From contig JAHYIT010000003.1 of assembly GCA_019429205.1 (NCBI GenBank), forward strand, positions 1 to 64,000: 64,000 nt of DNA, in the 5' to 3' direction. Numbering within the stretch: position 1 is the stretch's first letter; each line of letters opens with the position of its first letter. The notes beneath the pieces were generated by a model. It did no database searches. It was not told where the DNA came from and worked only from the letters and a program-made list of their open reading frames with translations. The position numbers and the translations under genes were made by a program. This document shows positions 37,556 through 45,247 of the stretch, piece after piece. The stretch comes from Mariniphaga sp. (GTDB lineage Bacteria > Bacteroidota > Bacteroidia > Bacteroidales > Prolixibacteraceae).

Positions 37556-37710
37556 GAAATTTCCAATATCCAATGTTCAATATTGAATATCCAAATAAAA
37601 ACCAAAGTACGTTCCGTTTTGATTATTGGATATTGAGTATTCAATATTGGTTATTTCTTATGAAAATTAAGAATAGCCAATTTCCAATGTTCAATAAAGA
37701 ATATTCAAAT
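37556..37710. repeat. Right repeat block of the IVP element
   Basis: The forward unit (caatatccaatgttcaatat, 37564-37583), reverse unit (ttggatattgagtattcaat, 37626-37645, then attggttatttctt) and forward unit (caatttccaatgttcaataa, 37678-37697) repeat the left block in the same orientation. The block ends eight bases before the popT start, so part of it may form the popT leader. Confidence 0.75.
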
Positions 37711-37717
37711 AAAAAAG

Positions 37718-38650
37718 ATGATAAGAAATACTAAAAACTACCTTTTACTTATACTCAAAGGAATGGGAATGGGAGCAGCGGACGTAGTGCCAGGCGTTTC
37801 GGGAGGAACGATTGCTTTTATAACAGGGATTTACGAGGAGTTGATTGACTCCATTAAATCAGTGAATCTGAATGCGCTGAAGCTTTTATTTTCATTCAAA
37901 TTAACTGCATTTTGGAAAGCCATTAACGGCAACTTCCTGATAAGTGTTTTTCTCGGAATCGGAATCAGCATATTTTCGCTGGCCAAAGGACTGGAGTACC
38001 TGCTTCACCATTACCCCATTCTGGTGTGGGCATTTTTCTTTGGTTTGATTATAGCCTCTGCCATTTACATTGCCCGCACCATAAAAAAATGGGATACCGG
38101 AACTGTAATTGCAGGAATAGCCGGCATTGTGGTAGCATATTTTATCACAGTTATTTCACCTGCCGAGGCCAACACTACCTGGCTATTCATTTTTATTTCG
38201 GGTTCCATTGCCATTTGTGCCATGATTTTACCCGGAATTTCAGGTAGTTTTATTCTGGTATTGCTGGGAATGTACAAATTTATTTTATCGGCAGTAGGCG
38301 ATTTAAACATTCCCGTACTGCTTGTTTTTATAGCCGGCGCAGCTATCGGAATCATAGCATTTTCCAATTTGCTTTCGTGGTTGCTCAAAAAATTTCACAA
38401 CCTCACCATTACTGTGTTGTCTGGTTTTATGGTTGGTTCGCTGAATAAAATCTGGCCATGGAAACAGGTGACCGAAACCTTTATTGATCGGCATGGTGAA
38501 ATAAGACCTCTGGCTGAAAAAAATATTTTGCCCGGAACTTACGAAAACTTAACAGGTAACGAATCCTGGTTGTTTGGTGCCGTTCTTTTGGCTATTGTTG
38601 GTTTTGCGCTTATTTTTGTGATTGAAGGATTGACAAAACAGAAAAAATGA
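37718..38650 (+). CDS. popT: DUF368 polyprenyl-phosphate transporter
   Basis: This 310-residue protein has about eight to nine transmembrane helices. It has the family's start, LLILKGMGMGAADVVPGVSG then GTIAFITGIYEELID, and a second such motif, AICAMILPGISGSFILVLLG, in the second half. DUF368 (PopT) proteins are one of two families shown to recycle undecaprenyl phosphate across the inner membrane for cell-wall synthesis. Its stop codon overlaps the aroE start (ATGA), so the two are translationally coupled. The upstream repeat block abuts its start. Later ATG starts in the first helix are possible. Confidence 0.9.
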   Translation: MIRNTKNYLLLILKGMGMGAADVVPGVSGGTIAFITGIYEELIDSIKSVNLNALKLLFSFKLTAFWKAINGNFLISVFLGIGISIFSLAKGLEYLLHHYPILVWAFFFGLIIASAIYIARTIKKWDTGTVIAGIAGIVVAYFITVISPAEANTTWLFIFISGSIAICAMILPGISGSFILVLLGMYKFILSAVGDLNIPVLLVFIAGAAIGIIAFSNLLSWLLKKFHNLTITVLSGFMVGSLNKIWPWKQVTETFIDRHGEIRPLAEKNILPGTYENLTGNESWLFGAVLLAIVGFALIFVIEGLTKQKK

Positions 38651-39393
38651 AAAAAAAATACGGATTGATTGGCTACCCACTAACCCACTCTTTTTCAAAA
38701 CAGTTTTTTACCGAAAAATTTGAAAAGGAAAAAGTGGATGCAACGTATGAGAATTTCGAAATTGAAGATATTTCATGGTTTCCGGATGTGGTGAGAAACA
38801 ATCCGGAGTTAATTGGCCTGAATGTGACCATACCATATAAACAACTGATAATTAATTTTTTAAACGAATTGGATAAAGCCGCGGATGATGTGGGCGCTGT
38901 GAACACAATAAAAATTAAACGTATAGGAGAACGAATTCATTTAAAAGGATTTAACACAGATACTTGGGGATTTGAAGCTTCACTGAAACCGTTATTAAAA
39001 AAATACCACGATAAAGCTTTGATTTTGGGAACGGGCGGGGCTTCAAAAGCCATTAAATATGTGCTGAACAAACTGGGCATTGATTTTATTTCAGCATCAA
39101 TTGAAGAGTTGCAGAAAAAGGAAATCCGGTACGAAGATATTGGTAAAAAAATTCTGGAAGAACGTCTTCTCATAATAAACGCCACACCGCTTGGAACCTA
39201 CCCGAAAGTAGAAACTTTTCCACCAATTCCTTATAAATTTTTAACAGGGAAACATTTACTTTTCGATTTGGTCTATAATCCTGAAGTAACCCAGTTTATG
39301 AAAAAAGGGAAAGAAAAAGGAGCAGTGGTTAAAAACGGATTTGAAATGCTGGTGCAACAAGCTTTAAAATCTTATGAAATCTGGAATGCCTGA
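38647..39393 (+). CDS. aroE: Shikimate dehydrogenase
   Basis: The 248-residue enzyme reduces 3-dehydroshikimate with NADPH in aromatic amino-acid synthesis. KYGLIGYPLTHSFSKQFF binds shikimate, LNVTIPYK carries the catalytic Lys, GAVNTIK and GFNTDTWGF contain the catalytic Asp, and ALILGTGGASKAIKYVL is the nucleotide-binding loop. NATPLGTYP and KNGFEMLVQQALKSYEIW complete the family. The length is slightly short of the 270-residue average. It overlaps popT by four bases. There is no signal peptide. Confidence 0.95.
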   Translation: MKKKYGLIGYPLTHSFSKQFFTEKFEKEKVDATYENFEIEDISWFPDVVRNNPELIGLNVTIPYKQLIINFLNELDKAADDVGAVNTIKIKRIGERIHLKGFNTDTWGFEASLKPLLKKYHDKALILGTGGASKAIKYVLNKLGIDFISASIEELQKKEIRYEDIGKKILEERLLIINATPLGTYPKVETFPPIPYKFLTGKHLLFDLVYNPEVTQFMKKGKEKGAVVKNGFEMLVQQALKSYEIWNA

Positions 39394-39454
39394 AATGGGT
39401 TTTATAGGTGATATGGCGCTTTTCAAACGGAAATAAGAAAACCTGCTGAATTAC

Positions 39455-39462
39455 TATCTTTG
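39455..39462 (+). promoter_or_regulatory. Candidate -7 element of the toxin-antitoxin operon
   Basis: TATCTTTG matches TAnnTTTG and lies 16 bases before the antitoxin ATG at 39478. The -33 region is AT-rich without a clear TTG. Autoregulation is expected for type II systems but no operator palindrome is obvious. Confidence 0.45.
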
Positions 39463-39477
39463 TAAAAAAGAAATTAA

Positions 39478-39717
39478 ATGAAAGCGATTGAATTGAATTC
39501 ACGAACTGATAAAAAAGGGTATTTAAAAATAAAATACCCACTTGAAAGGTCAGAAAAAAATGTTCGTATTTTGATACTTGTGGATGAGGACAATAATGAG
39601 ACAGAAGAAGAAGAATTGTGGCTAAAAGCAATTTCTCAAAATCCAGCCTTCGACTTTTTAAAAGATGAATCGGAAGATATTTATTCCTTAACTGATGGAG
39701 AACCCTTCAATGATTAA
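39478..39717 (+). CDS. Antitoxin-like partner of a MazF/PemK toxin
   Basis: This 79-residue protein has a basic start (MKAIELNSRTDKKGYLKIKYPLERSEKNVRILIL) and an acidic tail (ETEEEELWLKAISQNPAF, then DFLKDESEDIYSLTDGEPFND). Its position, its size and an eight-base overlap with a PemK-family toxin gene make it the antitoxin. The N-terminal half suggests a short beta-rich DNA-binding part and the tail a toxin-neutralising part; I do not recognise the exact family. Confidence 0.65.
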   Translation: MKAIELNSRTDKKGYLKIKYPLERSEKNVRILILVDEDNNETEEEELWLKAISQNPAFDFLKDESEDIYSLTDGEPFND

Positions 39718-40054
39718 AAACTCCGTTGTTCTTGTCCCTTTTCCGTTTGATGACTTTTCTGAGCTGAAAGTCAGGCCTGCACTATGTCTTACCCGGGAAA
39801 TTGGAAAACATAAACATGTTGTTATTGCTTTCATCTCAAGTAAGATTCCAAATGAAATCCTGAAAAGTGATCTCATTTTGGAAAAGAATTCAAAGTTATT
39901 TCAGGGAACCGGTCTGGCGGTGGATTCTATTATTCGCTTGCACAAACTTGTCACAATACCAAGACTACTCATTAAGAGAAAATTAGGAATAATTGGTGTT
40001 CAAACAGAAAATGAAGTAAAAGAAAAAATTACAGAACTCTTTTTTGAAAAATAA
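39710..40054 (+). CDS. MazF/PemK-family endoribonuclease toxin
   Basis: From the ATG at 39710, inside the antitoxin end, the product is 114 residues; an in-frame ATG at 39695 is less likely. VVLVPFPFDDFSELKVRPAL is the canonical MazF start, followed by VVIAFISSKIP and LAVDSIIRLHKLVTIPRLL in the RNA-binding sheet. Such toxins cleave mRNA when the antitoxin is degraded. The pair appears intact, unlike the toxin stub at 30190. The tyrosine phosphatase follows after six bases and may be co-transcribed by read-through. Confidence 0.88.
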   Translation: MIKNSVVLVPFPFDDFSELKVRPALCLTREIGKHKHVVIAFISSKIPNEILKSDLILEKNSKLFQGTGLAVDSIIRLHKLVTIPRLLIKRKLGIIGVQTENEVKEKITELFFEK

Positions 40055-40060
40055 GATTAC

Positions 40061-40534
40061 ATGCAGGAAAAGAAAAAAATATTATTTGTCTGTATGGGAA
40101 ATATTTGTCGGTCGCCAAGTGCCGAAGCGGTTTTTACAGGAATGGCCACAAAAGAAGGAATAATTGAGAAATTTGAAATTGATTCAGCCGGGACCGGCGC
40201 CTGGCATGCTGGCGAACCAGCCGACAAACGCATGCAAAAACATGCCATAAAACGGGGTTACAATCTGACAAGTATAGCCCGGAAATTCGATCCGGATACT
40301 GATTTCGACCGTTTCGATTTAATTGTGGCCATGGACGATGACAATGTACAGTCGCTGAAAAGTATGGCAAGGAACGAAAGCGATTTGAAAAAAATTCATA
40401 AAATGACCGATTTCAGCAAGGAGTGGAATTACGATGAAGTTCCCGATCCGTATTACGGTGGCGATGAAGGTTTTGAGCTCGTGCTCGACCTGCTGGAAGA
40501 CGCCTGCGAAGGATTGCTTGAAAAACAGCATTAA
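40061..40534 (+). CDS. Low-molecular-weight protein tyrosine phosphatase
   Basis: The 157-residue enzyme carries the P-loop ILFVCMGNICRSPSAEAVF, with the nucleophilic Cys and the Arg of C-x5-R-S, and the general-acid Asp in VPDPYYGG. It would remove phosphate from protein tyrosines in the cytosol; in many bacteria such enzymes control exopolysaccharide export. No tyrosine kinase gene is in this window. Its stop overlaps the convergent MaoC gene by four bases. Confidence 0.93.
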   Translation: MQEKKKILFVCMGNICRSPSAEAVFTGMATKEGIIEKFEIDSAGTGAWHAGEPADKRMQKHAIKRGYNLTSIARKFDPDTDFDRFDLIVAMDDDNVQSLKSMARNESDLKKIHKMTDFSKEWNYDEVPDPYYGGDEGFELVLDLLEDACEGLLEKQH

Positions 40535-40998
40535 TTTTCGAAATGATAAAGAAAAGTGACCAATGCATCGTATGCAGGCTTTTTCTGACCTTCAATTTCT
40601 ACCACAATTTTCACCTGAATCCTGGCAATCCCACGTAAATTCTTTATGTCGTGCAACGAAACCATGGCCCTGATTTTATCGTTTACCAAAACAGGTTGCT
40701 GAAATTTTAGTTTTTCAATGCCATAGTTTACAATCATTTTCACATTACGCACATCAACAATGGAATACCAAAGGTAAGTAAGCATGGAAACGGTTAAATA
40801 CCCATGAGCAATGGTTGTTTTAAAAGGCGATTCTTTGGCAGCTCGTTCAGGGTCGGTGTGAATCCACTGGTAATCGAGTGTAGCGTCGGCAAATTTATCG
40901 ATTTGTTCCTGGGTAATCTGTATAAACTCTGATGTCCCAATTTCTTTTCCGAGAAATGATTCAAATTCTTCGTAACTATTAATGATTGTTTTTCCCAT
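40531..40998 (-). CDS. MaoC-family (R)-hydratase-like protein
   Basis: This 155-residue hot-dog-fold protein contains FADATLDYQWIHTDPERAAK with the catalytic Asp and His of the hydratase site, and AHGYLTVSML, typical of the NodN/MaoC group. It may hydrate enoyl-CoA or bind a related thioester; the exact substrate is not evident. It is monocistronic, convergent with the phosphatase gene and divergent from the EamA carrier. Confidence 0.9.
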   Translation of the reverse strand: MGKTIINSYEEFESFLGKEIGTSEFIQITQEQIDKFADATLDYQWIHTDPERAAKESPFKTTIAHGYLTVSMLTYLWYSIVDVRNVKMIVNYGIEKLKFQQPVLVNDKIRAMVSLHDIKNLRGIARIQVKIVVEIEGQKKPAYDALVTFLYHFEN

Positions 40999-41187
40999 AT
41001 TGAGTTAATATTTTTATGGCTGCAAAGAAAACCATTTTCCACCTTTTACAGAAGAAAAAAGCTCCGGCAACTGAAAATTCATACAGCTTTCGGAAAACTT
41101 TTCCGAATATTAAGCCTGACTGTTCCAAACTTAAACAAGACTGATTTGTTTGATAAATTTCTCACCTTTGCAGTTACGCATTTCAAT

Positions 41188-42123
41188 ATGAAAAAATTAG
41201 TAAGCAGCACAACATTTCTGGCACTCGTTGCCACCTGGCTCTGGTCCACTGCATTTGTGGGTGTCAAAATCGGATTGGAATACCACACACCACTACAGTT
41301 TGCAGGTATTCGATTTTTTATTTCCGGAATTCTGATTTTCATTCTGTTTGGAAATTACAGCAGGTTCTTCCGTGAAATTAAAGCGAACCTTAAACTGGTG
41401 TTATGGCTTTCACTCATTCAGATTTTTGCACAATATGCACTTTTTTATAGCGGATTAAATCTGGTTCCGGGAGCACTCGGCGCCATGATAATCGGTTCGT
41501 CTCCCCTTTTTATTGCCATTGTAGCCCACTTTGCTTTCCAAAACGACAAAATGACCTCAATGAAAACCTTTAGTATTCTGATTGGTGTGGCCGGAATTGC
41601 AGTTATCACCCTTGGACGAACAAAAGTTGAGATGCGCGGAGAACTTGAATTTTTGGGCATTGGACTGCTTTTAGTAAACAACCTGGTTGCCGGGTACGCC
41701 AATGTACTGGTTTCCAAATCGCCCAAAGGAATTTCGCCACTCGTACTCAGTTCATCAACCCTGATTATTGGGGGACTTTTGCTTTCTTTAGTTTCCATTC
41801 CGGTTGAAGGGATCAACACCGGTCCATTCCCTTCTAAATACTATATTGCGCTGGCCTGGCTTAGTTTTTTATCGGCAGCAGCTATTTCTATCTGGTTTGT
41901 TTTATTGAAACGCCCGGGAGTAAAAGTGTCTATATTAAATGTTTGGAAATTTATGATTCCGGTTTCAGGCGCTATTTTGAGTTGGATTATTCTGGAAAAT
42001 GAAAAACCCGATTTACCTTCCATCATAGGAATGATGGGCATTGCAGGTTCGCTACTTGCCCTGAATTATGCAAACCGAAAGTCCATGAAAAAGGCCGAAC
42101 TCCAAAAAGCCCGGCCTGAATAA
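41188..42123 (+). CDS. EamA/DMT-family transporter
   Basis: From the ATG at 41188 the product has about 311 residues and ten hydrophobic helices arranged as two EamA repeats (LALVATWLWSTAFVGVKIGL, then TPLQFAGIRFFISGILIF; and LVVNNLVAGYANVLVS-type residues in the second half). The VPGALGAMIIGSSPLFIAIVAH segment is typical. DMT exporters carry amino acids or other metabolites. The longer frame from 41146 lacks an obvious signal. A weak CACCTTTG -7-like site lies about 20 bases before the start. Confidence 0.88.
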   Translation: MKKLVSSTTFLALVATWLWSTAFVGVKIGLEYHTPLQFAGIRFFISGILIFILFGNYSRFFREIKANLKLVLWLSLIQIFAQYALFYSGLNLVPGALGAMIIGSSPLFIAIVAHFAFQNDKMTSMKTFSILIGVAGIAVITLGRTKVEMRGELEFLGIGLLLVNNLVAGYANVLVSKSPKGISPLVLSSSTLIIGGLLLSLVSIPVEGINTGPFPSKYYIALAWLSFLSAAAISIWFVLLKRPGVKVSILNVWKFMIPVSGAILSWIILENEKPDLPSIIGMMGIAGSLLALNYANRKSMKKAELQKARPE

Positions 42124-42140
42124 ATGAAATATTTTAGCTG

Positions 42141-42974
42141 TTAATTTTCATCCAGTACCAGTAATTCAATTTTCCTGAAATCTGTCGGATGGCTTTCGGC
42201 CTGAATGGATATTGATCCGGAGGTAATTATTTTATCTCCAAATTCTGAAAGCATTTTATCGTAATATTGGTCCCGGGGATCGAGTTGTGGCTGTTCGTAG
42301 CTCATTACTTCTTCACCTTCCACAAAATGGCGGATTATTTCACTGCCCCTGACTTCAACTTCAACAGTTACCCACTGGTCGCCATGAAAAGTTTTTGAAT
42401 CTGATGTAGTACAATGTTGTTCAACCAAAACGCCATCCATAACCACATTGGTTCCCGGCGTACAAAGATTCATAGTTGAACGTTCATCGGTTCCGTTTCC
42501 GCCCAGTAACTGAACTTCAATTGAAGTTGGAAAATCCTGGTCAATTTCCATCGATTCAGCGCTTTGCCCGTGCAACATTAATCCGTTGTTTCGGAATGCC
42601 CAGCCGGGACCACCTTTTACTTGTTCGCCTACAAAGCGATATTCCACCCTCAACCGGTAATGCGAAAATTCACCGTTATAAAACATGTGGCCAAACTGAC
42701 TTCCCCATTCTTCCCATTCGTCGTAACTGACACGCAGCAAACCGTCTTCTACCCTGAAAGTATTATTAAAATTATCCCCCAATTCATAACCTGTAAACTT
42801 AATTTGCCAGTCGTTCAGATCTTTTCCATTAAATAACTGTATCCAGTTCTCTCCGGATTCAACCTGAGCCGATTTTTCACTTCCCTGCTGGGATTTTTGT
42901 CCTGAGCCACAGGAAGCAAATAAAAACACTGTGCCAATAACGACAGATATAATACTTAAAGTTAAAACTCGCAT
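42141..42974 (-). CDS. Lipoprotein with 3-keto-disaccharide hydrolase (DUF1080) domain
   Basis: The 277-residue protein has a lipoprotein signal ending LFASC. The domain begins WIQLFNGKDLNDWQIKFTGYE, the standard DUF1080 opening, and continues with FYNGEFSHYRLRVEYRFVGE, GWAFRNNGLMLHGQ, DFPTSIEVQLLGGN and SGSISIQAESHPTDFRKIEL. This concanavalin-like fold includes enzymes that split 3-keto-glycosides after oxidation of the sugar. The FAD oxidoreductases at the start of the window are of possible relevance, but they lie 32 kb away. It is convergent with the EamA gene. Confidence 0.9.
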   Translation of the reverse strand: MRVLTLSIISVVIGTVFLFASCGSGQKSQQGSEKSAQVESGENWIQLFNGKDLNDWQIKFTGYELGDNFNNTFRVEDGLLRVSYDEWEEWGSQFGHMFYNGEFSHYRLRVEYRFVGEQVKGGPGWAFRNNGLMLHGQSAESMEIDQDFPTSIEVQLLGGNGTDERSTMNLCTPGTNVVMDGVLVEQHCTTSDSKTFHGDQWVTVEVEVRGSEIIRHFVEGEEVMSYEQPQLDPRDQYYDKMLSEFGDKIITSGSISIQAESHPTDFRKIELLVLDEN

Positions 42975-43342
42975 AGAATTACGTTTAAATCATTTAACAT
43001 TAAAAGAAAGGTAAAGGTAAATAAAATACATCATGTTTTTCTAAATGTGCTGTAAAATTCATTAAAAGAAAGGGTGTTTGAATCCAATAAATGGGAAAAT
43101 AAATAGCAGAAAATTCAATTTCTGAATAAATGATAATTTATTGTTAACAAAAAAAATGTAAAATACTGTTAGGATATGTAAAAAAATTCCTATTCATTTT
43201 ATTTACAGGAATTACATTCTCTTTTATACCATCATACCTATTAAAAATCAAACTGACCAAAAGCAACCGAAAATTTAATTTGGTGAAACAGTCCCGATAA
43301 AATCTTATTGCAGATACGTATTTCTCCCTTTGCTAATTTTTT
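42975..43342. other. AT-rich 368-base intergenic region
   Basis: No gene, tRNA or strong hairpin was found. It contains runs of A and T, a weak ATTCCT/AGGAAT pairing around 43188-43212, and presumably the promoter of the DUF1080 gene. I see nothing else in it. Confidence 0.5.
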
Positions 43343-45109
43343 TTACAACTGAATTATCAAAACAGTTTCTTGTTCATCGCGAAGAATATCTACGGAAATA
43401 GTTTGCCCGGCTTCCAGGGTTTGCAACCGGCTCATATAGTCGTAAATATTTCCCACTTTTTTCCCGTTAATTGCGGTAATGATATCACCCTTTTTCATTC
43501 CGCCCAAATCAGCAGGTTTACCTTTTGTTACTGCATCAATGCGAAGGCCCCTTTCTTCCAGTCCGGCGTAATCGGGCATAATTCCCAGAGAAACTTTAAA
43601 ACGTCCTCCCCTGCTCCTTTGAAATTTAGCCCCGGATTCCTGAAAAGTTAGTGCACTGGCACGCGTAGCCAATTCATGTACCAGCAAATGGGCAAATTCC
43701 GTTACTCTTTTTGTTCCTTCGTAATTTATGGAACCGGTTTCGTCTAAAGGAGTGTGGTAATCAGAATGAGCTCCCGTAGAAATAAAAAACACCGGAATAT
43801 CCTGTAAATAAAAAGAAGCATGGTCAGATGGGCCAATGCCTTCGCCGGAAAGTGCCAGCTTAAACCCCGGATTCAACCGGTTGATTATTTCTTCGGTTTC
43901 CTTTGCGGTTTGAGTTCCTCCAATACTTAAAGCATTGCTCATGGAATCGAGCCTGCCAACCATATCGAAATTGAACATAGCAACCATATTTTCTGTATTA
44001 ACAGGTGGATTTACAGTAAAAGCTTTTGAACCTATTAAGCCCATTTCTTCGGCGCCAAACGCAGCGAAGATAATACTTCTCCGGTTTTTCTTTTCTCCGG
44101 CCAGTTTTTCTGCCAGTTCAATAACTGCTGCAACTCCTGAAGCATTGTCATCTGCGCCATAATGAACTGCCAAAGTATCTACTGCTCTTGACCCCGAGCC
44201 CTGCCCGCCCATTCCCAAATGGTCGTAATGCGCTCCAACAATAATATATTCGTCCTTCAATTCAGAATCGGTTCCCGGCAAAAGGGCAACAATATTCTGT
44301 GATTCTGCCATTTCGAGCACCATATTTATATTTGCAGAAACAGCAGCTTTTGTTTCAATAGTAATGGAGGTGTTTTTTTCTTTGATTTCTGATTCGAGGG
44401 TTTCAATGGTATATCCTGTTTCGTGTAACATTACATTGGCGACTGAGCGGGTAACCTGAATTACCGGAATCGGATACCTGCTGACATTTTTATCGAAAAA
44501 AAGCGGAGATAATTCATCTTTCTCATTGAATGCAGTGCCCGCAACCAAAATTAATCCGGCAGCATTTTTATCGGAAGCTTTTAATGCCTTGGCCCGTTCT
44601 GTGGAAAACTCGACAAACGCACTTTGCGGATTTTCCAGGTCAGGATCTCCCTGTAGCGCCAGTATCCATTTCCCCGAAACATTCAGATTTTTAAAGTCAT
44701 TCCATTGAATTGGATCCTGGTCAATTTCCAGTCCGTAGCCGGCGAAAACAACCTTAGCCTCTACATTCGTATTGGCAGAAAATGCATAAGGCAAAAAATC
44801 CGATTCAACCTGAAAGTTTTCATCATCGACTTCGAGTAAATTATTCCCTCCCAACCGGGCCGAAGTAACCAGCTCAAATTTCTGAAAACCATTTTCAAAA
44901 AGCAATTGAAGCCCGGCATTTTCAAATTTTTCCCGAATAAAAACTGCCGCCAGACTATCGCCCGGTTCTCCGGTTTTTCTTCCTTTAAGTGAATCAGAAG
45001 CAAGGTAATAAATCGTTTTTTGCAGATCTTCAACAGTAATATCCGGATTGAACTTTGCAGAACAAGAAGCTGCAATAATTAAAACAAGTGCGTAAAAAAT
45101 ATTTCTCAT
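43343..45109 (-). CDS. M28-family metallopeptidase lipoprotein with PDZ domain
   Basis: From the ATG at 45109 the product has 588 residues with a lipoprotein signal ending IIAASC. The catalytic domain has the two-zinc ligands in GAHYDHLGMGG (His), YGADDNASGVAAVIEL (Asp), FAAFGAEEMGLIGS (Glu-Glu), DMVGRL (Asp) and STGAHSDYHTPLDE (His). A protease-associated-like insert lies at about residues 110-230. The last 90 residues are a PDZ domain (GLRIDAVTKGKPADLGGMKK, then GDIITAINGKKV). It is an exported aminopeptidase-type enzyme. It is divergent from the VWA operon. Confidence 0.92.
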   Translation of the reverse strand: MRNIFYALVLIIAASCSAKFNPDITVEDLQKTIYYLASDSLKGRKTGEPGDSLAAVFIREKFENAGLQLLFENGFQKFELVTSARLGGNNLLEVDDENFQVESDFLPYAFSANTNVEAKVVFAGYGLEIDQDPIQWNDFKNLNVSGKWILALQGDPDLENPQSAFVEFSTERAKALKASDKNAAGLILVAGTAFNEKDELSPLFFDKNVSRYPIPVIQVTRSVANVMLHETGYTIETLESEIKEKNTSITIETKAAVSANINMVLEMAESQNIVALLPGTDSELKDEYIIVGAHYDHLGMGGQGSGSRAVDTLAVHYGADDNASGVAAVIELAEKLAGEKKNRRSIIFAAFGAEEMGLIGSKAFTVNPPVNTENMVAMFNFDMVGRLDSMSNALSIGGTQTAKETEEIINRLNPGFKLALSGEGIGPSDHASFYLQDIPVFFISTGAHSDYHTPLDETGSINYEGTKRVTEFAHLLVHELATRASALTFQESGAKFQRSRGGRFKVSLGIMPDYAGLEERGLRIDAVTKGKPADLGGMKKGDIITAINGKKVGNIYDYMSRLQTLEAGQTISVDILRDEQETVLIIQL

Positions 45110-45247
45110 TTGTTGTATCAATTTATGAATTCTGAATTAGTTTCCGGTTTCTCTACACTTTTAAATTTAGGGTAATAATACGCAATATTCGCCGTATTAA
45201 AAAGGAGTTATGTATATTTACAACCGCTAATTAAAAAGGGATATCCA

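Noticed and set aside
37006..37710. Diversity-generating retroelement (Avd-like protein with repeats)
   Set aside because: There is no reverse transcriptase and no template/variable repeat pair with adenine-specific differences; the protein fits the S23/IVP family instead.
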